Shown here: in pieces, positions 8,204 through 21,780 of the stretch
Layout of the letters: each line of letters starts with the position of its first letter
How positions within the stretch are numbered: the first letter of the stretch is position 1
Origin: Fratercula arctica
Lineage: Eukaryota > Chordata > Aves > Charadriiformes > Alcidae
Assembly: GCA_947846985.1 (NCBI GenBank)
Contig: CANTUZ010000010.1
Coordinates: 22,181,095-22,245,094 of the forward strand
Reading direction: 5' to 3'
DNA length: 64,000 nucleotides
Notes under the pieces: generated by a model
Database searches by the model: none
The model's input: the letters and a program-made list of their open reading frames with translations, nothing else
What the model was told of the DNA's origin: nothing
Program-made: the position numbers and the translations under genes

Positions 8204-9180
8204 GTGAGTACTGGAGCCCGGCTCCTTCCACTGCTCTCCCTCTCTCTCATCCCTCCATTCCTCCTTTCCCAACCATTCCTCCTCACCTGATCCTCCTCCA
8301 AGTCCATCCTTTCACCGCCAGCCTCTCCTCCCCTGGCCGAACCCGGGCTCAGAGTGGCGTTCGTAAGGCAGGACGGGCACCGCCGGCCCCAGCGGCAGAG
8401 CGGGGGTCCCGGGCAGCCCCGGGCCCGGGGGGAGCAGGGCTCCGTGCCGGCGGCGGGGCGGGGGCCAGGACCCCCAGCCCGGGGGGCGGGGGGTTGTGTG
8501 CGGCTGTGCCCGGGCTGCGAGCCGCCCGTGTGCCAAAGAAAACACCCCTCGATCCAGATCTTTCCTCCGCAAAGGCACTTTTCCCATCGCCCCGCAAACA
8601 ACACGAGTTTATTCCGACTCGTGTCAGCCCCCGGGCTGGTCCCTGTCCCTGCCCCTGCCCCTGCCCCGCCGGGACAGGGCTTCCCGCAACCCTGCGTGGC
8701 TCTGAACCCACAGTTTCCCCCGCGATCTGATGCTGTTTGCTTCGATTTCGGATTTCAGTGGCAAGAGAGGGGACACGCCAGTTTCAAATTAATGGCGGGT
8801 TGGTCGGTGTCTGTTCCGTGCTTCGGTTTGGTTCGGTTTGGTGAAAGGCTGGACTGCGGGAAAAACAGGACAATGGTATGGCTGGGAGATCTGGCGTCTT
8901 CGGAGGCTCCCAAGAAGTCACGATCCCTCCTGGTTGATTTGCCAGATCCCCGGTGTGCATTTTAAATGCATTCCTGGCACAGAGGAAAGTGCATTCGTGA
9001 TATGTTTTCACTTTAAAGAACATTTCTCTAAGAGGGGACGAAGGAAAGCGAAAAGACCCCTTTATCAAGGACTGTAACAAGGAATTTTCAGGAATTTTAA
9101 TTTCACCGCAAGGAAGGAAAATAATACCGAGACTGAAATTAAAGAAAAAAAAATACAAATAGGAAGCCGAGATTGAGAGC
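8204..9180 (+). other. PAX2 intron 1, CpG-rich 5' part
   Basis: The intron starts GTGAGT. Positions 8340-8720 are CpG-island-like with a CCCTGC-type short repeat at about 8640-8668. The sequence becomes more balanced after 8720. No coding exon was recognised. Confidence 0.55.
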
Positions 9181-10200
9181 ATCTTGCGTCAGGAAATGAA
9201 TAATTAAGAGCAATTTGTAACTTTTGACACCGAAACTTTTGAGGACACGCCCTGCCCGCTGCATAAAAACAAACCCAAAAGATATAAAATGGAAATGCCT
9301 GAAGTTTAAAAAAATCCCGATTTTGCGGTGAGAAGGAAGACGTAGAAATACAAACCCATGATCAGATCCTCGGACATGGGTGTAGGTAACTGTCTTCCTG
9401 TTTCCAAATTAATGATTTCCAGGATACATTGCTTAAAATTTAGGGTTTAATTTTCGAAGACCTTTAAAAGAAAATAGTCCGTGCATTAGACATTATTTTT
9501 AGTTTTCAGCGGTGCGACCTGCTTTCAGAGGCGATTGCAGTAATTCTGCCTCCGGTACGATCCGGAACATGTAGGCAGCCGAAAGAGGCGTTTCACTGTC
9601 GCTGATTTTTTAAAAACTCCGGTGAGATTCGTGAATAATTTTGATTTCCGATTTAAAAAAAATAATAAAATCAACATTTGATTTGTTCCTTAAAGTCTAT
9701 TTCTAGAGCTCCAGACCTAGATATTAGTAAGCAATTAAAATACGTACGGGCGCGGGCTCCTGACAGAGACACACAGAGACAGCAAAACACGATCCGTACG
9801 AAAGCGGTACGACTGGCTGGGTGTATGTATATACAGACGCCGGCACTTACACGCAGATAAATACACGTAAATATCTTCCTGCTCTGTTTGAAATAACCAC
9901 AGAAAAGCATGGGGCAGAGCAAAACAAACTCGTGTGAAAAAATATCCGGGCTGCAATAATTTGAATTATTAATTTTTAATCTTTTTTGCATCTGTTGCCT
10001 TTTAATACTTTGTAACGCGAGTTATAAAAGGTGTTTTGAATTATTTATCATGGAGTTGCCGAAGAAATTGCTGTGTTGTAACTTTAGAGGCAACATGTGC
10101 AGAAGGGCTTCTGAACAAATGAAGAAAACACACAGCAACATATACCCGCGGGTTTTAGTGGGGGAAGATAAATATCCCTCCCTCCCCTCTGAAACCCTAA
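9180..10200. promoter_or_regulatory. Candidate regulatory DNA in PAX2 intron 1
   Basis: About 1 kb of AT-rich sequence still keeps intact CpGs (for example TACGTACGGGCG near 9741). It has many ATTA/TAAT cores such as AATGAATAATTAAGAGC near 9195 and TTGAATTATTAATTTT near 9960. AT-rich sequence with preserved CpGs suggests a germline-unmethylated regulatory valley. Conservation is not tested. Confidence 0.35.
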
Positions 10201-11777
10201 ATATGTTTTAAGAAAGACTAACAAAAGAATGCAGCAAATAACCCCGGCTGATCAGGGAAGGGACGGGGAAGCCAGTCGGCGCCCTGGCCGAGGCGGCTGG
10301 GAGGGGATATGTGGAGGTGTTACTGAAGGGGTGGGGGAGATGGAAAAAACTCTATTTGTGCGAAAGGACTTGGATCGATCGCAGGGCAATGAGAGTTTCC
10401 ACTAAGTTCAGAGCCAATAAGTCAGTGTCAGAAGCAGGGGAGAAAAAAACCTCAGCGAAAATACAAACAGATCATTTTTCAGCAAACTGCAAAACGAACT
10501 AAGATCTCTTGGTGAGGAAGATACAGAAGGTTAGGGTTGTGTGAAAGGAAAGCTTTAATACAGCGTGCACTCCACAGCTATATCAGCTGGATATTCCGGA
10601 GATAGAGACACCCAGGTAGCAGCGCCAGCGAAGATGCACCGCCTGCGAGTGTGCATCTGCCCGCACGCCGGGGCAAAGGCGAACTGCTCCCGTCTCTAAC
10701 GCGGACCACCCCAGGTGCAAGTGGTTCACAACCGCCTGCCTTGCCCAGTCCCAAAAGGAGACACTTCCCTTTATTCCCGTCACTCCTTCCCTCCTGCCCA
10801 TACTTAGCAGGTGCATACTTATTTTTTCCCCAAGTTATTTCTCGAAATGGAGAAAGATCGGGAAAAAAGCGACGCTAGCAGTCCTATCTGAGAGAGTGGG
10901 TTTTTGTCTGGAAAGGGGAGGAAGAGAGGAAAACGCAGTATTTTAAATTCTCCCTGAATTAGATTTGTGTGGGGCAAAAAAAAGACGGAACCGTGCGAGT
11001 CTGTTACATTTTTTTTGTTTTTAATTGAAGGATTTTTCCTTCAAAGATCGAAAGCTGAGGAGAGAAAGGGTCTGCATGTAAACGAACACCGACCGCGGGA
11101 CACAAAATATCCTCTTTCTCTCTCTCTCCCTACATTTCTTTCCCCTTCTCTTTTTCTCTCCGAATCCCTTCAACTCGCATCCGAAAATAACGGGAGAGGA
11201 CACGTTGCATGGGGGACATGCCGCGGGGTGAGGGAGGGCGGGGTTCGCGAGTAACTGTAATTGACAATGTGATAGAAAATCGTGGAAAGAAAATGAAAGG
11301 CGACAGGAAAAGCCCCAGAGCAGAGAGAAGGGGGACTGCGGCAGGGTCCGCCCGGAGAGGCTGAGCAGCTGAGCTCCGGAGTTTGGGAGCGCATCTCTCC
11401 CCAACTCCTGGGAAAGGAGCCGGTGCTGAAGCTGCCTCCGTCCGCGCCCCGCCACAATGGCCCCGAGGAGCCGCCGCTCCGGCGTCCCGGGCGGGGACCG
11501 CGGGAGGGAGAGGGGCTCCCCGGCCCAGGGAGGGGAGACGGCGTACGTGGGGGACAGTCCCTGGCTAGCTTCCGCTCGGGAAAATACACTCTCCCTTCTT
11601 TTTCCTTCCCATCTTTCCTCTTTTCTATTTCTTTCGTCCTTTCTTTATCTCTAGCTCTTTTCCCTCTTTCTTCCTTTTTCTTTTTTTCTCTCTGTTTATC
11701 TTTCCTTCTTTCTCTCGTTATCTTCCTTTCTCTTTCTCTCATTCTCTTTCTCTTACTCTCCCTGGTTTTTTTCTTTC

Positions 11778-11811
<34 letters not shown>

Positions 11812-12062
11812 TTTCTTCCTTCCTTCCTTTCTTCCTTTCTTTCCTTTCTTTCTTTCCTTTCTTTCTTTCTCTTCCTTTCTCTCTTTTTCTCTTCTTCTCT
11901 CTCTCCCCCACGTCTTGTTCCCCCCTCCCGACCCCCCGCCATCACCTCCATCCATCTGTAGTGACTGGAGATTTTGCAGTACGAGTGGCGAAGAATCCAC
12001 GACTAACGGTGTGTTTCTGGTGTGCGTGGGTTGTTGTGTTTTTTTTATTTCTCTTTCCCCAG
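10201..12062 (+). other. PAX2 intron 1, 3' part
   Basis: This is mixed sequence with a GC-rich segment at 11330-11560 and a long pyrimidine tract at 11582-11910 listed separately. The intron ends TTTCTCTTTCCCCAG. No additional exon was recognised. Confidence 0.55.
11582..11910 (+). repeat. Pyrimidine tract with CTTT core upstream of exon 2
   Basis: About 330 bases of almost pure C/T include a CTTT-unit core (about 11775-11870), ending roughly 150 bases before the exon 2 acceptor. It is non-coding. Polypyrimidine RNA of this size could bind PTB-type factors. Confidence 0.9.
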
Positions 12063-12231
12063 CAGGGCACGGGGGTGTGAACCAGCTCGGGGGGGTGTTT
12101 GTGAACGGCAGGCCCCTACCTGACGTGGTGAGACAAAGGATAGTGGAGCTGGCTCACCAGGGGGTGCGACCCTGTGACATTTCCAGGCAGCTGCGAGTCA
12201 GCCACGGTTGTGTCAGCAAGATCCTGGGCAG
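12063..12231 (+). CDS. PAX2: PAX2 coding exon 2 (paired domain, N-terminal PAI subdomain)
   Basis: This exon encodes Pro-15 to Gly-70 and two bases of Arg-71, starting [20 protein letters not shown] and ending [16 protein letters not shown]. It is the PAI half of the paired domain: a beta-hairpin and linker, then a helix-turn-helix whose recognition helix spans the [10 protein letters not shown] region and contacts the DNA major groove. The acceptor follows a T-rich tract and reads CCCCAG|CAGGGCAC, a tandem NAGNAG site. The upstream AG restores the normal Pro-Gly-His. The donor is GGCAG|GTAAGG at 12232. A run of seven G at 12089-12095 encodes Gly-24, Gly-25 and the start of Val-26. It matches the tract that is a known frameshift hotspot in human PAX2. 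Confidence 0.97.
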
Positions 12232-14380
<2,149 letters not shown>

Positions 14381-15420
14381 CTTCTGTTGGTGGAGGGACT
14401 CAGATTTGGTCTCAGGTTTGAGGTGACAAAAATAATCATATGACAGGCAAAAAAAAAAAAAAAAAAGGATCGATGCAGGAGAAAACGGCCGGTGATAGAT
14501 GTAATCAACTACTAACACACTGCAAAGCGCTCAGGCTGCTCACATGCCTGCACATTCAAAACGCGACGTACACCAAATTTCCACACATTGGCAACACACC
14601 ACACTCTTACCCACCCAGTAAAAGTAATTACGCTGTTTTAGTGTAACGTATGTACAGATACCTTGACTATGCCCCCAGAAATACAACCTCTAGAAACAGA
14701 GTAACGGGGATATTTTCAAAGGGGATGTATGTAGGCACAAAATACCTCACCGAGAGAGTAAGAATACATGGAATTTTGCACGGAATCCCAAATATACAGT
14801 GCTTCCCACTCAGATAAATGTATATAGGGTATCCATAAATATGCATGCAGGCTTTTGTAGTGTCTGCATAGATAAAAATGCACAAGTCAGTATATTGGCC
14901 CTTTTGATATAGAACAAGTTTAGCCAGATTTTTTTTTTTTTTTTTTTTTTTTAAATCTGGTATATTTATAGCAAGGGAAGCAAAAAATAAATAGCAGGGA
15001 AACTGCAGTGGCATTTTTTGTCTTGCGCTTTTCATGGCAGATTTATCAAAATATGTCTAATAACTCAGACTGTGTATTTCTAAATCTGGCATCCTATATA
15101 AATGGGTTTTAATATTTTGCAAATGATATGGAATTATCCCAAATCATCTTGAAAACAGCAGGTAGAATTAGCTAGTGGAATGTACCTTGGCTAAGAAAGA
15201 TTCCCTCAGACGCACTGTCTCTGTAATATACTGCTAGGCTACCCTAGGAAATTATCCCTGTGTGTGCCATCTGTATTAAAATGGTTATTAAGTTATGAAC
15301 AGGGTAACATAATACTGATCGGCTAATTATACACCCTCCTAAAAAACCTCCAGGTCTCTGTTACTCTCTCAGTCAGGTATTGAAATAATAACAGTTTGAC
15401 ATTCAGACACCTTACAAAGG
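14381..15420. promoter_or_regulatory. Candidate regulatory DNA at start of PAX2 intron 3
   Basis: Composition switches to AT-rich. The stretch contains GAGGTGACAAAAATAATCAT near 14420, an A run (14451-14466), a T run (14930-14952), and balanced unique sequence at about 15000-15420 with several TTTAAT/ATTA cores. It shows no repeat signature. Its regulatory nature is inferred from appearance only. Confidence 0.3.
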
Positions 15421-15654
15421 CAGCTGCGGAAGGACAGCCAGCTGTCCCTAGGAGGAATTAAGCTGGTGGTACAGGAGTCCAGAGGAACGGCTGTGGGCTC
15501 TTTGGAGGAATAGCGTATACGGACCCGACACGCATGTATACTTTGGCTAGCTCAAGGGATGTTAGCATCCAAATGTCACTGAAGTCTCAGCTCTTATGCC
15601 TGCCGGACCCGACGCCTCGTGTCTGGGTTGCGATGTCCTGGGCAGAAGGCTGAG

Positions 15655-15845
15655 TGTCAGGTTTTGCTCCCACCTTTGCTACCAGTTTGTGGCAGGGCTT
15701 TGGGGGTTTTGTACCTCAGTTTCCCTACCCTGGAAAAGAAGACTGATCCTTCTCAGAAGGAGGTGGGAACAGATGTCAGTTAGATTGTGCTTATAAAATG
15801 CTTTGAGAAGGACAAGTGCTTTGTAGCTGCTAAGTATTATTACAT
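15655..15845 (+). repeat. MIR-type SINE remnant
   Basis: The order of fragments follows the 3' two-thirds of MIR: ACCTCAGTTTCCCTACCCTG near 15713, AAAATGCTTTGAGAAGGAC near 15795, and a tail like CTGCTAAGTATTATTACATT near 15827. It is old and diverged, on the plus strand. The TGCTAAGTATTATTA tail is common in sauropsid copies. Confidence 0.7.
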
Positions 15846-18195
15846 TAAAGAGGCTTAGCTGTGACCCACCATGTTTGATTCATACTGCGATGGCATTTGA
15901 GTGTGTAGTCACCAAGGCACAAGAGCATTTTGGCTTCATGTGATTAAGTCTTTCTCCATTGCTTGTAAAAATTCAGGCCCAACTCCCCACTGTTCACCTT
16001 TGTATGGGGCTCCCCAAAACTTACATCCATAAGGAAGTGAGCCCATCATATCACAGGTCATAACATCTGAAAATCTGTGCTAGGCAAAAACAGGACAGCG
16101 AACTGGGAAAAAATTGCGGTGGAATAGGAAATGGCGAGTATATAAGGGCCCAATCCTGGTGCCGTGGAGACTAGCGTGAGCTTCATCAGTCCGGTGACTT
16201 TTGTGACTCCAGCTCACAAAACTCACAAAACACAAAGAGAGGACTACGTTCACAATTTAAATATACATTTTTCTCTGTCCCACTGTAAAAAAACCCCACA
16301 CAGAATCGGGTCAATCTTTTGTAACAGCACATCCCTTACCTGCGGTACGGTCACAAATTGGAGTTAATCGAACACTCTGACTCTCTGAGCAGCTTCAGAT
16401 AGATGACAATTTTTAAAACCAACCCAGAAATATCTGTCTTTGTATTTTCGCAAAATGTGGGGTTTCCAAATCAAAAACTGCATTGTCCCAATGTCCAGAA
16501 CTGTTAGAGCTACATCCATGAGCAGTTCAACATCTTGAGACTATAAGCGAGGCATTTACAGAAATAGAGTTATCTGTGTCCCTGAATAGACTGTGAATAC
16601 TGCACTTCAAAATGGAGATCCTCTTGTAATGAAAAAAAGCTACTTTTGGTTATTATAATATTTTCTGACAATGTATGAATTACTTTTTCTTTCTTTCTGG
16701 GGATTAGTCTAACATTAACAAAGGCTTTCGGGTGAGAGACTACAAAACAACGCAGTTTCAATTCCATTTTTAAAGTCTCCCTAAAACATTTTTAAAATCT
16801 ATTTTCCATTAATTATTTTTTTGTGATACATGAATTATATGTGCCTACATTGCACTGATCTGTCAGTATTGCAATGAGGATATCAGGACACATTTGGGAC
16901 AACATGTAATTCAGTATTGAGATTTATCAGAAACTTGTTCATATCAAGCTCATGCAGATAAAGGCTAGATACAAACTCTGGTGAAAAACATGACTTAACT
17001 ACCCTGTCAAGTTTCAGGAAAAGAATTGTCTTCTGCTATGCAGTAGTTTTGCTTTAATTATGGCAAAAAAAGTCTAGAGAGTATACTAGTTAATAAGCAA
17101 AGTGCAGCAGAACTGTCAGGATCAAGACAGAGCAGTTATCTCTGCACTGGGAGCTTTCCTGTTCCGCTTCATACATTAGGTACCGTACAGTATAAACCTA
17201 TTGTGTATGTGGAGGTATACACACATATATATGTAAACACATATACGTAGTGCATGTAATTGAGAAGCAGGCAAGTGACAGAAGCTCTTAATTCTTTGGT
17301 AAGCAATTCCTGCTTACTTTAAATCACTTTAGCACCCCGCTCCTTGAGCACCCTGCCAGCCCGAACTTTTCCATCTATCATGTAACTATAAACGAATTAT
17401 CTTTGGTCGCTTTGGGTTAGAATATTTCAATTGGATCTAGGCACTGCTGTAAGCCTTGCGGCAGCGGTCTCCTAAGTATGAACTTGGTGGCAGATGTTAA
17501 TGGGAATTTTTGCTTTGTTTTGCGGTACATACAGTTAGCCTAAGAACTCAGGTTTCATGAGATAATAATCACTCCAGAAAAATCTTTTGAATTAGACATT
17601 GTACTTTAGTAGGAACAGGACGGAGCACATCACAGACGCACATTCACGGTTATGCAAGTGATGCAACAGGCATCGTAGTTTAATCATTATTTTCTGCTTC
17701 TCTTAAATTCCTCATGGGTCCAGAAGGGCAAAGCAAAACACTCCCCCTCCTCCAGTTTGTCCCTCTATCCTGGCTCACGTGCGGCTGCGTTCAGTACTAG
17801 GGACTCACAGTTAGTCCTTCCCAAAGGAATGATGAAGCCAAAGCATTATGGAGTTCAGTCAGACTTCTGGATACACTTTGGCCCCTGGGTTTCTGAGAGT
17901 AGACCTAACTAATACCCAATGGCAGAGAATAGAGTTTAAAGCCATTAGGTGTTTTTTCAGTCTTCGCTTAGGTATTGCGTAGACATAAATTTCTAGTGTT
18001 AAGTACCTGGTTTGGGGAGATGTTTCCTGTTTCATTATATAACAATTGGCTAATGATTCCTAAAGTCTCCAATAATGATGCGCTTTTAAAAAATACATAT
18101 GGAAAAACATAAACATTGACTCAGCTTATAATGACCAGTGAAATATACTTGTACATTGAAATATTATTGAGCATGTGGCCAATTTCAGTGGCCGT
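15846..18195 (+). other. PAX2 intron 3, unique AT-rich stretch
   Basis: This is mostly unique sequence. Positions 16145-16200 have a GGGCCCAATCCTGGTGCC motif typical of old sauropsid repeats. Segments 16600-17050 and 17370-17720 are AT-rich with many homeodomain-like cores and could be regulatory. A short alternating AC/AT run lies at 17215-17250. No gene is seen. Confidence 0.4.
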
Positions 18196-18405
18196 GGGCA
18201 GGCCTGTAGTTTAGAGCAAAGAATGGCGTATTAGGAGATCAGATTTCTCTTACCAGTTCTGCCATTAACTTCCTGGTTGATCTTGGGCAGGTCACACAGA
18301 TTCCTTATGAGGCTGCTTTGCCATCTGTAAAATGAAAATAACAGTATTTAGCTACCTTGTAAAACTCTGTGTGATCCTTCACTAAAAATGCCCATGGAGT
18401 TTGAC
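18196..18405 (+). repeat. MIR-type SINE
   Basis: This is a clear MIR core and 3' part on the plus strand: CCAGTTCTGCCATTAACTTC near 18254, GATCTTGGGCAGGTCACACA near 18279, GCCATCTGTAAAATGAAAAT near 18321 and a TGTGTGATCC segment near 18370. It is diverged but collinear with the family. Confidence 0.85.
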
Positions 18406-19879
18406 ACGTAATGAGAAAAGGTTCAAAACTGGAGGTAGGTTGTTTTACATCATCCGAGGCTTTAGCCCATGCGAGGGAGATAGAATTGAACAGAATCTTG
18501 ATTGAGGTAAATGTAACATCTCAAGACAAACAATCGAGTCTGGCAAAGGCAGGCGTATTAGGGCAGGAGCTGTGTCATATGCGGAAGAAATCAATGTTAT
18601 GCAAACAGGGCTTTGAGTCACTCTTGCTAGCCTCGCTTGAGAATTCCCTCAAAGGATACCGTGTCCAAAGCCACTGCCAAATCTCAGTCCCTGTCTTTCC
18701 CAATGAACAAATCTAGAATTCTTGGAGGACGGAATGAGTCGAGGGAGAATTTGGAAGAATATGGAGTATCCCTAACGGCATCTTGTTTGTAGTGACCAAA
18801 GGTAGTGACAGCTGCATGGCCTGCAGTGAACACAGGGTGAACTGCACACTTTCAACTGGCAAGTGCATGTGTTGCACAAACCCATCACCAGCATCAGTAT
18901 TTAGTAGCCACATGTCAGTTTTCTCTATAGAGAGGCCAAAGATTCAACTGGCAGCGTAGCCTGGACTAGCCTCTGACTGACAACGGGTTGGTACAAAGCA
19001 GGGCTGAAGAAAATTTGTCCGACAGTAACCAACAGAGTATACCTGGTCTCATAGCCTGGCACTTCTTAGCAGGCACAGAAGAAACTCAGGATCCTAGCAG
19101 GGATCCTCTCACTTAGTTGATGCTGAATCTAAGATTCCCATTCAATTTCCTGCATCAGGGCGTGCTCTCAAGGTAGAAGACTTCTACTGCCAGTTGCTTT
19201 CAGCTGAGCAAAAAATGCAATCGGGTCACACAGGGCTTCATTACAAGGAATATACTCCTTTAAATTCAGATTCTTTTCCATCAGACACAAACCTGGTATT
19301 ATCTTCTTTTTATCATTGCAAATAAAGGACAGGCTCATAAAGCAGAGGTTACAGACAATGTTACTGCAGCTGAAAGAGTAAATGAATGCTCACAGCATTT
19401 CTCTTTGTCTTATTCCTCATATCTGGCCACTGGAAGGTTGTATGGTGGGAACTACAATAAGCTAGACGCATTTTTTCTAATTTTCATATTGCAAGGATAT
19501 TAGCTCAACAGAGGCAGTTAGCAAGTAAAATTGGTTGTGCCTGGTAAGTTTTGAGCTCCCTGTTCTGTGAACCTCGAAGTTCAGAACCACATTGTTCTCT
19601 TTATCACCTAAAAATCCCCTCCTTTCCTTTTTGTATAGATGTACAGAAAGCTTGATTTTTGGTGGAAGTTAAACATTTTCAGGCTTTTGCATCTAGTGAA
19701 TGATTGCTGCATTCTGCCATGGAGGTAGCTGCATTTCAGCGCTGGGTGAATGAGTCTTACAGAGCTAAACCTCATTTACCAGAATCACTATTATGTGAAA
19801 AAACTCATTTGACTTTGGGAGAAAAGAGGAGAAAATATAAGTGGCTTGGCCAAGCAATGATGAAGTGGTGAGAACACTA
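18406..19879 (+). other. PAX2 intron 3, unique sequence, nothing recognised
   Basis: Composition is ordinary, without a clear repeat, exon or regulatory cluster. A short open frame near 18411-18716 has no family resemblance and no splice context. Confidence 0.4.
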
Positions 19880-20195
19880 TAGTGATCTGAAGGGCACAGT
19901 CCCTCCAACAGGAAAGGAATTATTCACATTTAAACAAAGCAGTATAGTCAGGAATGAAAGGAGGGAAATAAGAAAGGAAATATTTAAATGGTAGCAGAAG
20001 GTATCTCCTGATAGGGAGGTCCATTAAGTTGTGGAATTGTATCCCATAGGAATTCCTGATTTCTTGGAATATATATAACTAGATGGCATTAATAACAAGC
20101 AAGCATACAATAAGAAATAATCTTGCATTGGCTAAAGAGATAGATAATGCTCTAGCAGGCCAGATGGACCCTTTATGATATGATGCCATGACGCA
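19880..20195 (+). repeat. CR1 LINE 3' fragment
   Basis: The end AATCTTGCATTGGCTAAAGA, then GCAGGCCAGATGGACCCTTT and TATGATATGA near 20175 follow the 3' end of amniote CR1 elements. Upstream, GTGGAATTGTATCCCATAGG near 20032 fits the preceding CR1 segment. The copy is old, and only this 3' end is present. Confidence 0.6.
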
Positions 20196-20291
20196 TACAA
20201 AACAAAGTCATGTTTTCAGCAGTAAATCAAATACCCCAAAAAATACATCTCTGTTCCTAAAGCCCATTCAAACAAAAGATTTCCATATTAC

Positions 20292-20362
20292 TTGAATAAA
20301 AAGATTCAAAACAGCTGAAAAGAACAGTTGAATAAAAAGATTCAAAACAGTTGAAAAAGGCT
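20292..20362 (+). repeat. 36-bp tandem duplication
   Basis: The 36-bp unit starting TTGAATAAAAAGATTCAAAA occurs at 20292 and again at 20328 with very few differences. It is a recent local duplication. Confidence 0.85.
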
Positions 20363-21780
20363 GAACTTCGCTTAGATTAACTTGCCATAGTCTTCAATTA
20401 AGGCATGTTGAAATTCAAATGGAGTCTAGGCTCACTAGTTACAATCAGCAAAATGTTTAGGGATCCAACTTTTGGGGAAGGTCTCTATAAATGGAGAGGT
20501 AGAGACTTTCGAAAGCATTTGTCATTGGCCTGACATCTGTGCAGTTAACTAGGGCTTTAGGAAATCCTATCTGTGTGTAGACAGCTCTGATGGTGATTAC
20601 TACTCCTGAAAGTGTCAGAAAGGTTTTCTCCCAAAGAATCATTCTTTAAACTGAGAGCTAACAGGAATAAGGATTTTTCCACTGTAATCCCAATTAATCT
20701 ACTGGAGTCTATACACGCATGGCCATATTTTCCAGTCCCAACTGTTTAAAAACACCAAGGCAGAGCCTAAATCATGCAATTGGCATAAAAATCGCGAGTA
20801 CTTGTAATACCACGTGGGTTTGGTTTTACTTGTTTTCTCTTTTCTATCCTAATTTTTTAAAGGGATTTGGATATCTGACTCCCATTAAATGATTTTAAAA
20901 ACACCTTAACAATGCAGTCCTTTGAGCCTTCAGAGTGCCAACAGGCCCCTTTTCAAGCCCCCACAAGCACTGGAAACATACTTTATTAAATGAGAACTGA
21001 AATTCTCATGCTATCACTTGAGTAGAGGAGCTGGAAGACCCACAACAAACACCGTTAGGCTCATGATGAAATACTAGACAGTACGATATTCAGCGCTAGC
21101 CTCCAATTTTCTCTAGTGCCAGTAACTGAGAGCTGATTTTGTAGCACTTACATGACTATCTACCCAGCTGAAAATCACAAATCTAATCACTTGGTTTCCA
21201 AACTCCTCAGAGTGCACTTACAAATATTCATTTCCAATCAATTTGCACCTGCTAATATTTCTGAACGCTCACATGTGATGACAGAGTCAGAAGCAATGCT
21301 AGTGCTTACTATTTCTATAGCAATAGCATAAAGAGGCTCTGTGCATAGATCACAGCCCATTGTCCAAAACAGGCACAGCGTAAATTGGAATTTCTTTTGA
21401 GAGGTTCTTTGAGAAAATCAGCATATACATGCGTCTTTCTTTATGCCATCCCCTTAGCTTCTACTAGATTCATAATTCAGACAGTCCTCAAGGTGCCAGG
21501 GATCCTGAAACAAACATCTTGATCTGCTAAAAGAAATGAGATTATCTGGCCAGGGTTCCCCCACCAAACCCAAGTCTAGGTAAAAGACAGAGCAGAACTG
21601 GAGAGCCCTCTTCCTCAGGCTCATATCTGACAAGACGGAGGCTGAACACTGGCTAGACTGTGACAGCCTCCCCCCTCTTCCCGATAAGTAGGCATATAAA
21701 TAAATAAATAAACGGCATCCTAACTGCACTGAGAACTCAATAAAACAATCACATCAAATATGAGGAGGTATAAATCTCAT
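20363..21780 (+). other. PAX2 intron 3, unique sequence
   Basis: No exon or repeat family was recognised, apart from short AAAT units at about 21693-21712. Confidence 0.4.

Noticed and set aside
8204..8730. Open extension of exon 1 into intron 1
   Set aside because: The GTGAGT donor and exact match of the exon 1-2 join to the PAX2 protein explain the exon. The extension is GC-biased and unlike any protein I know.
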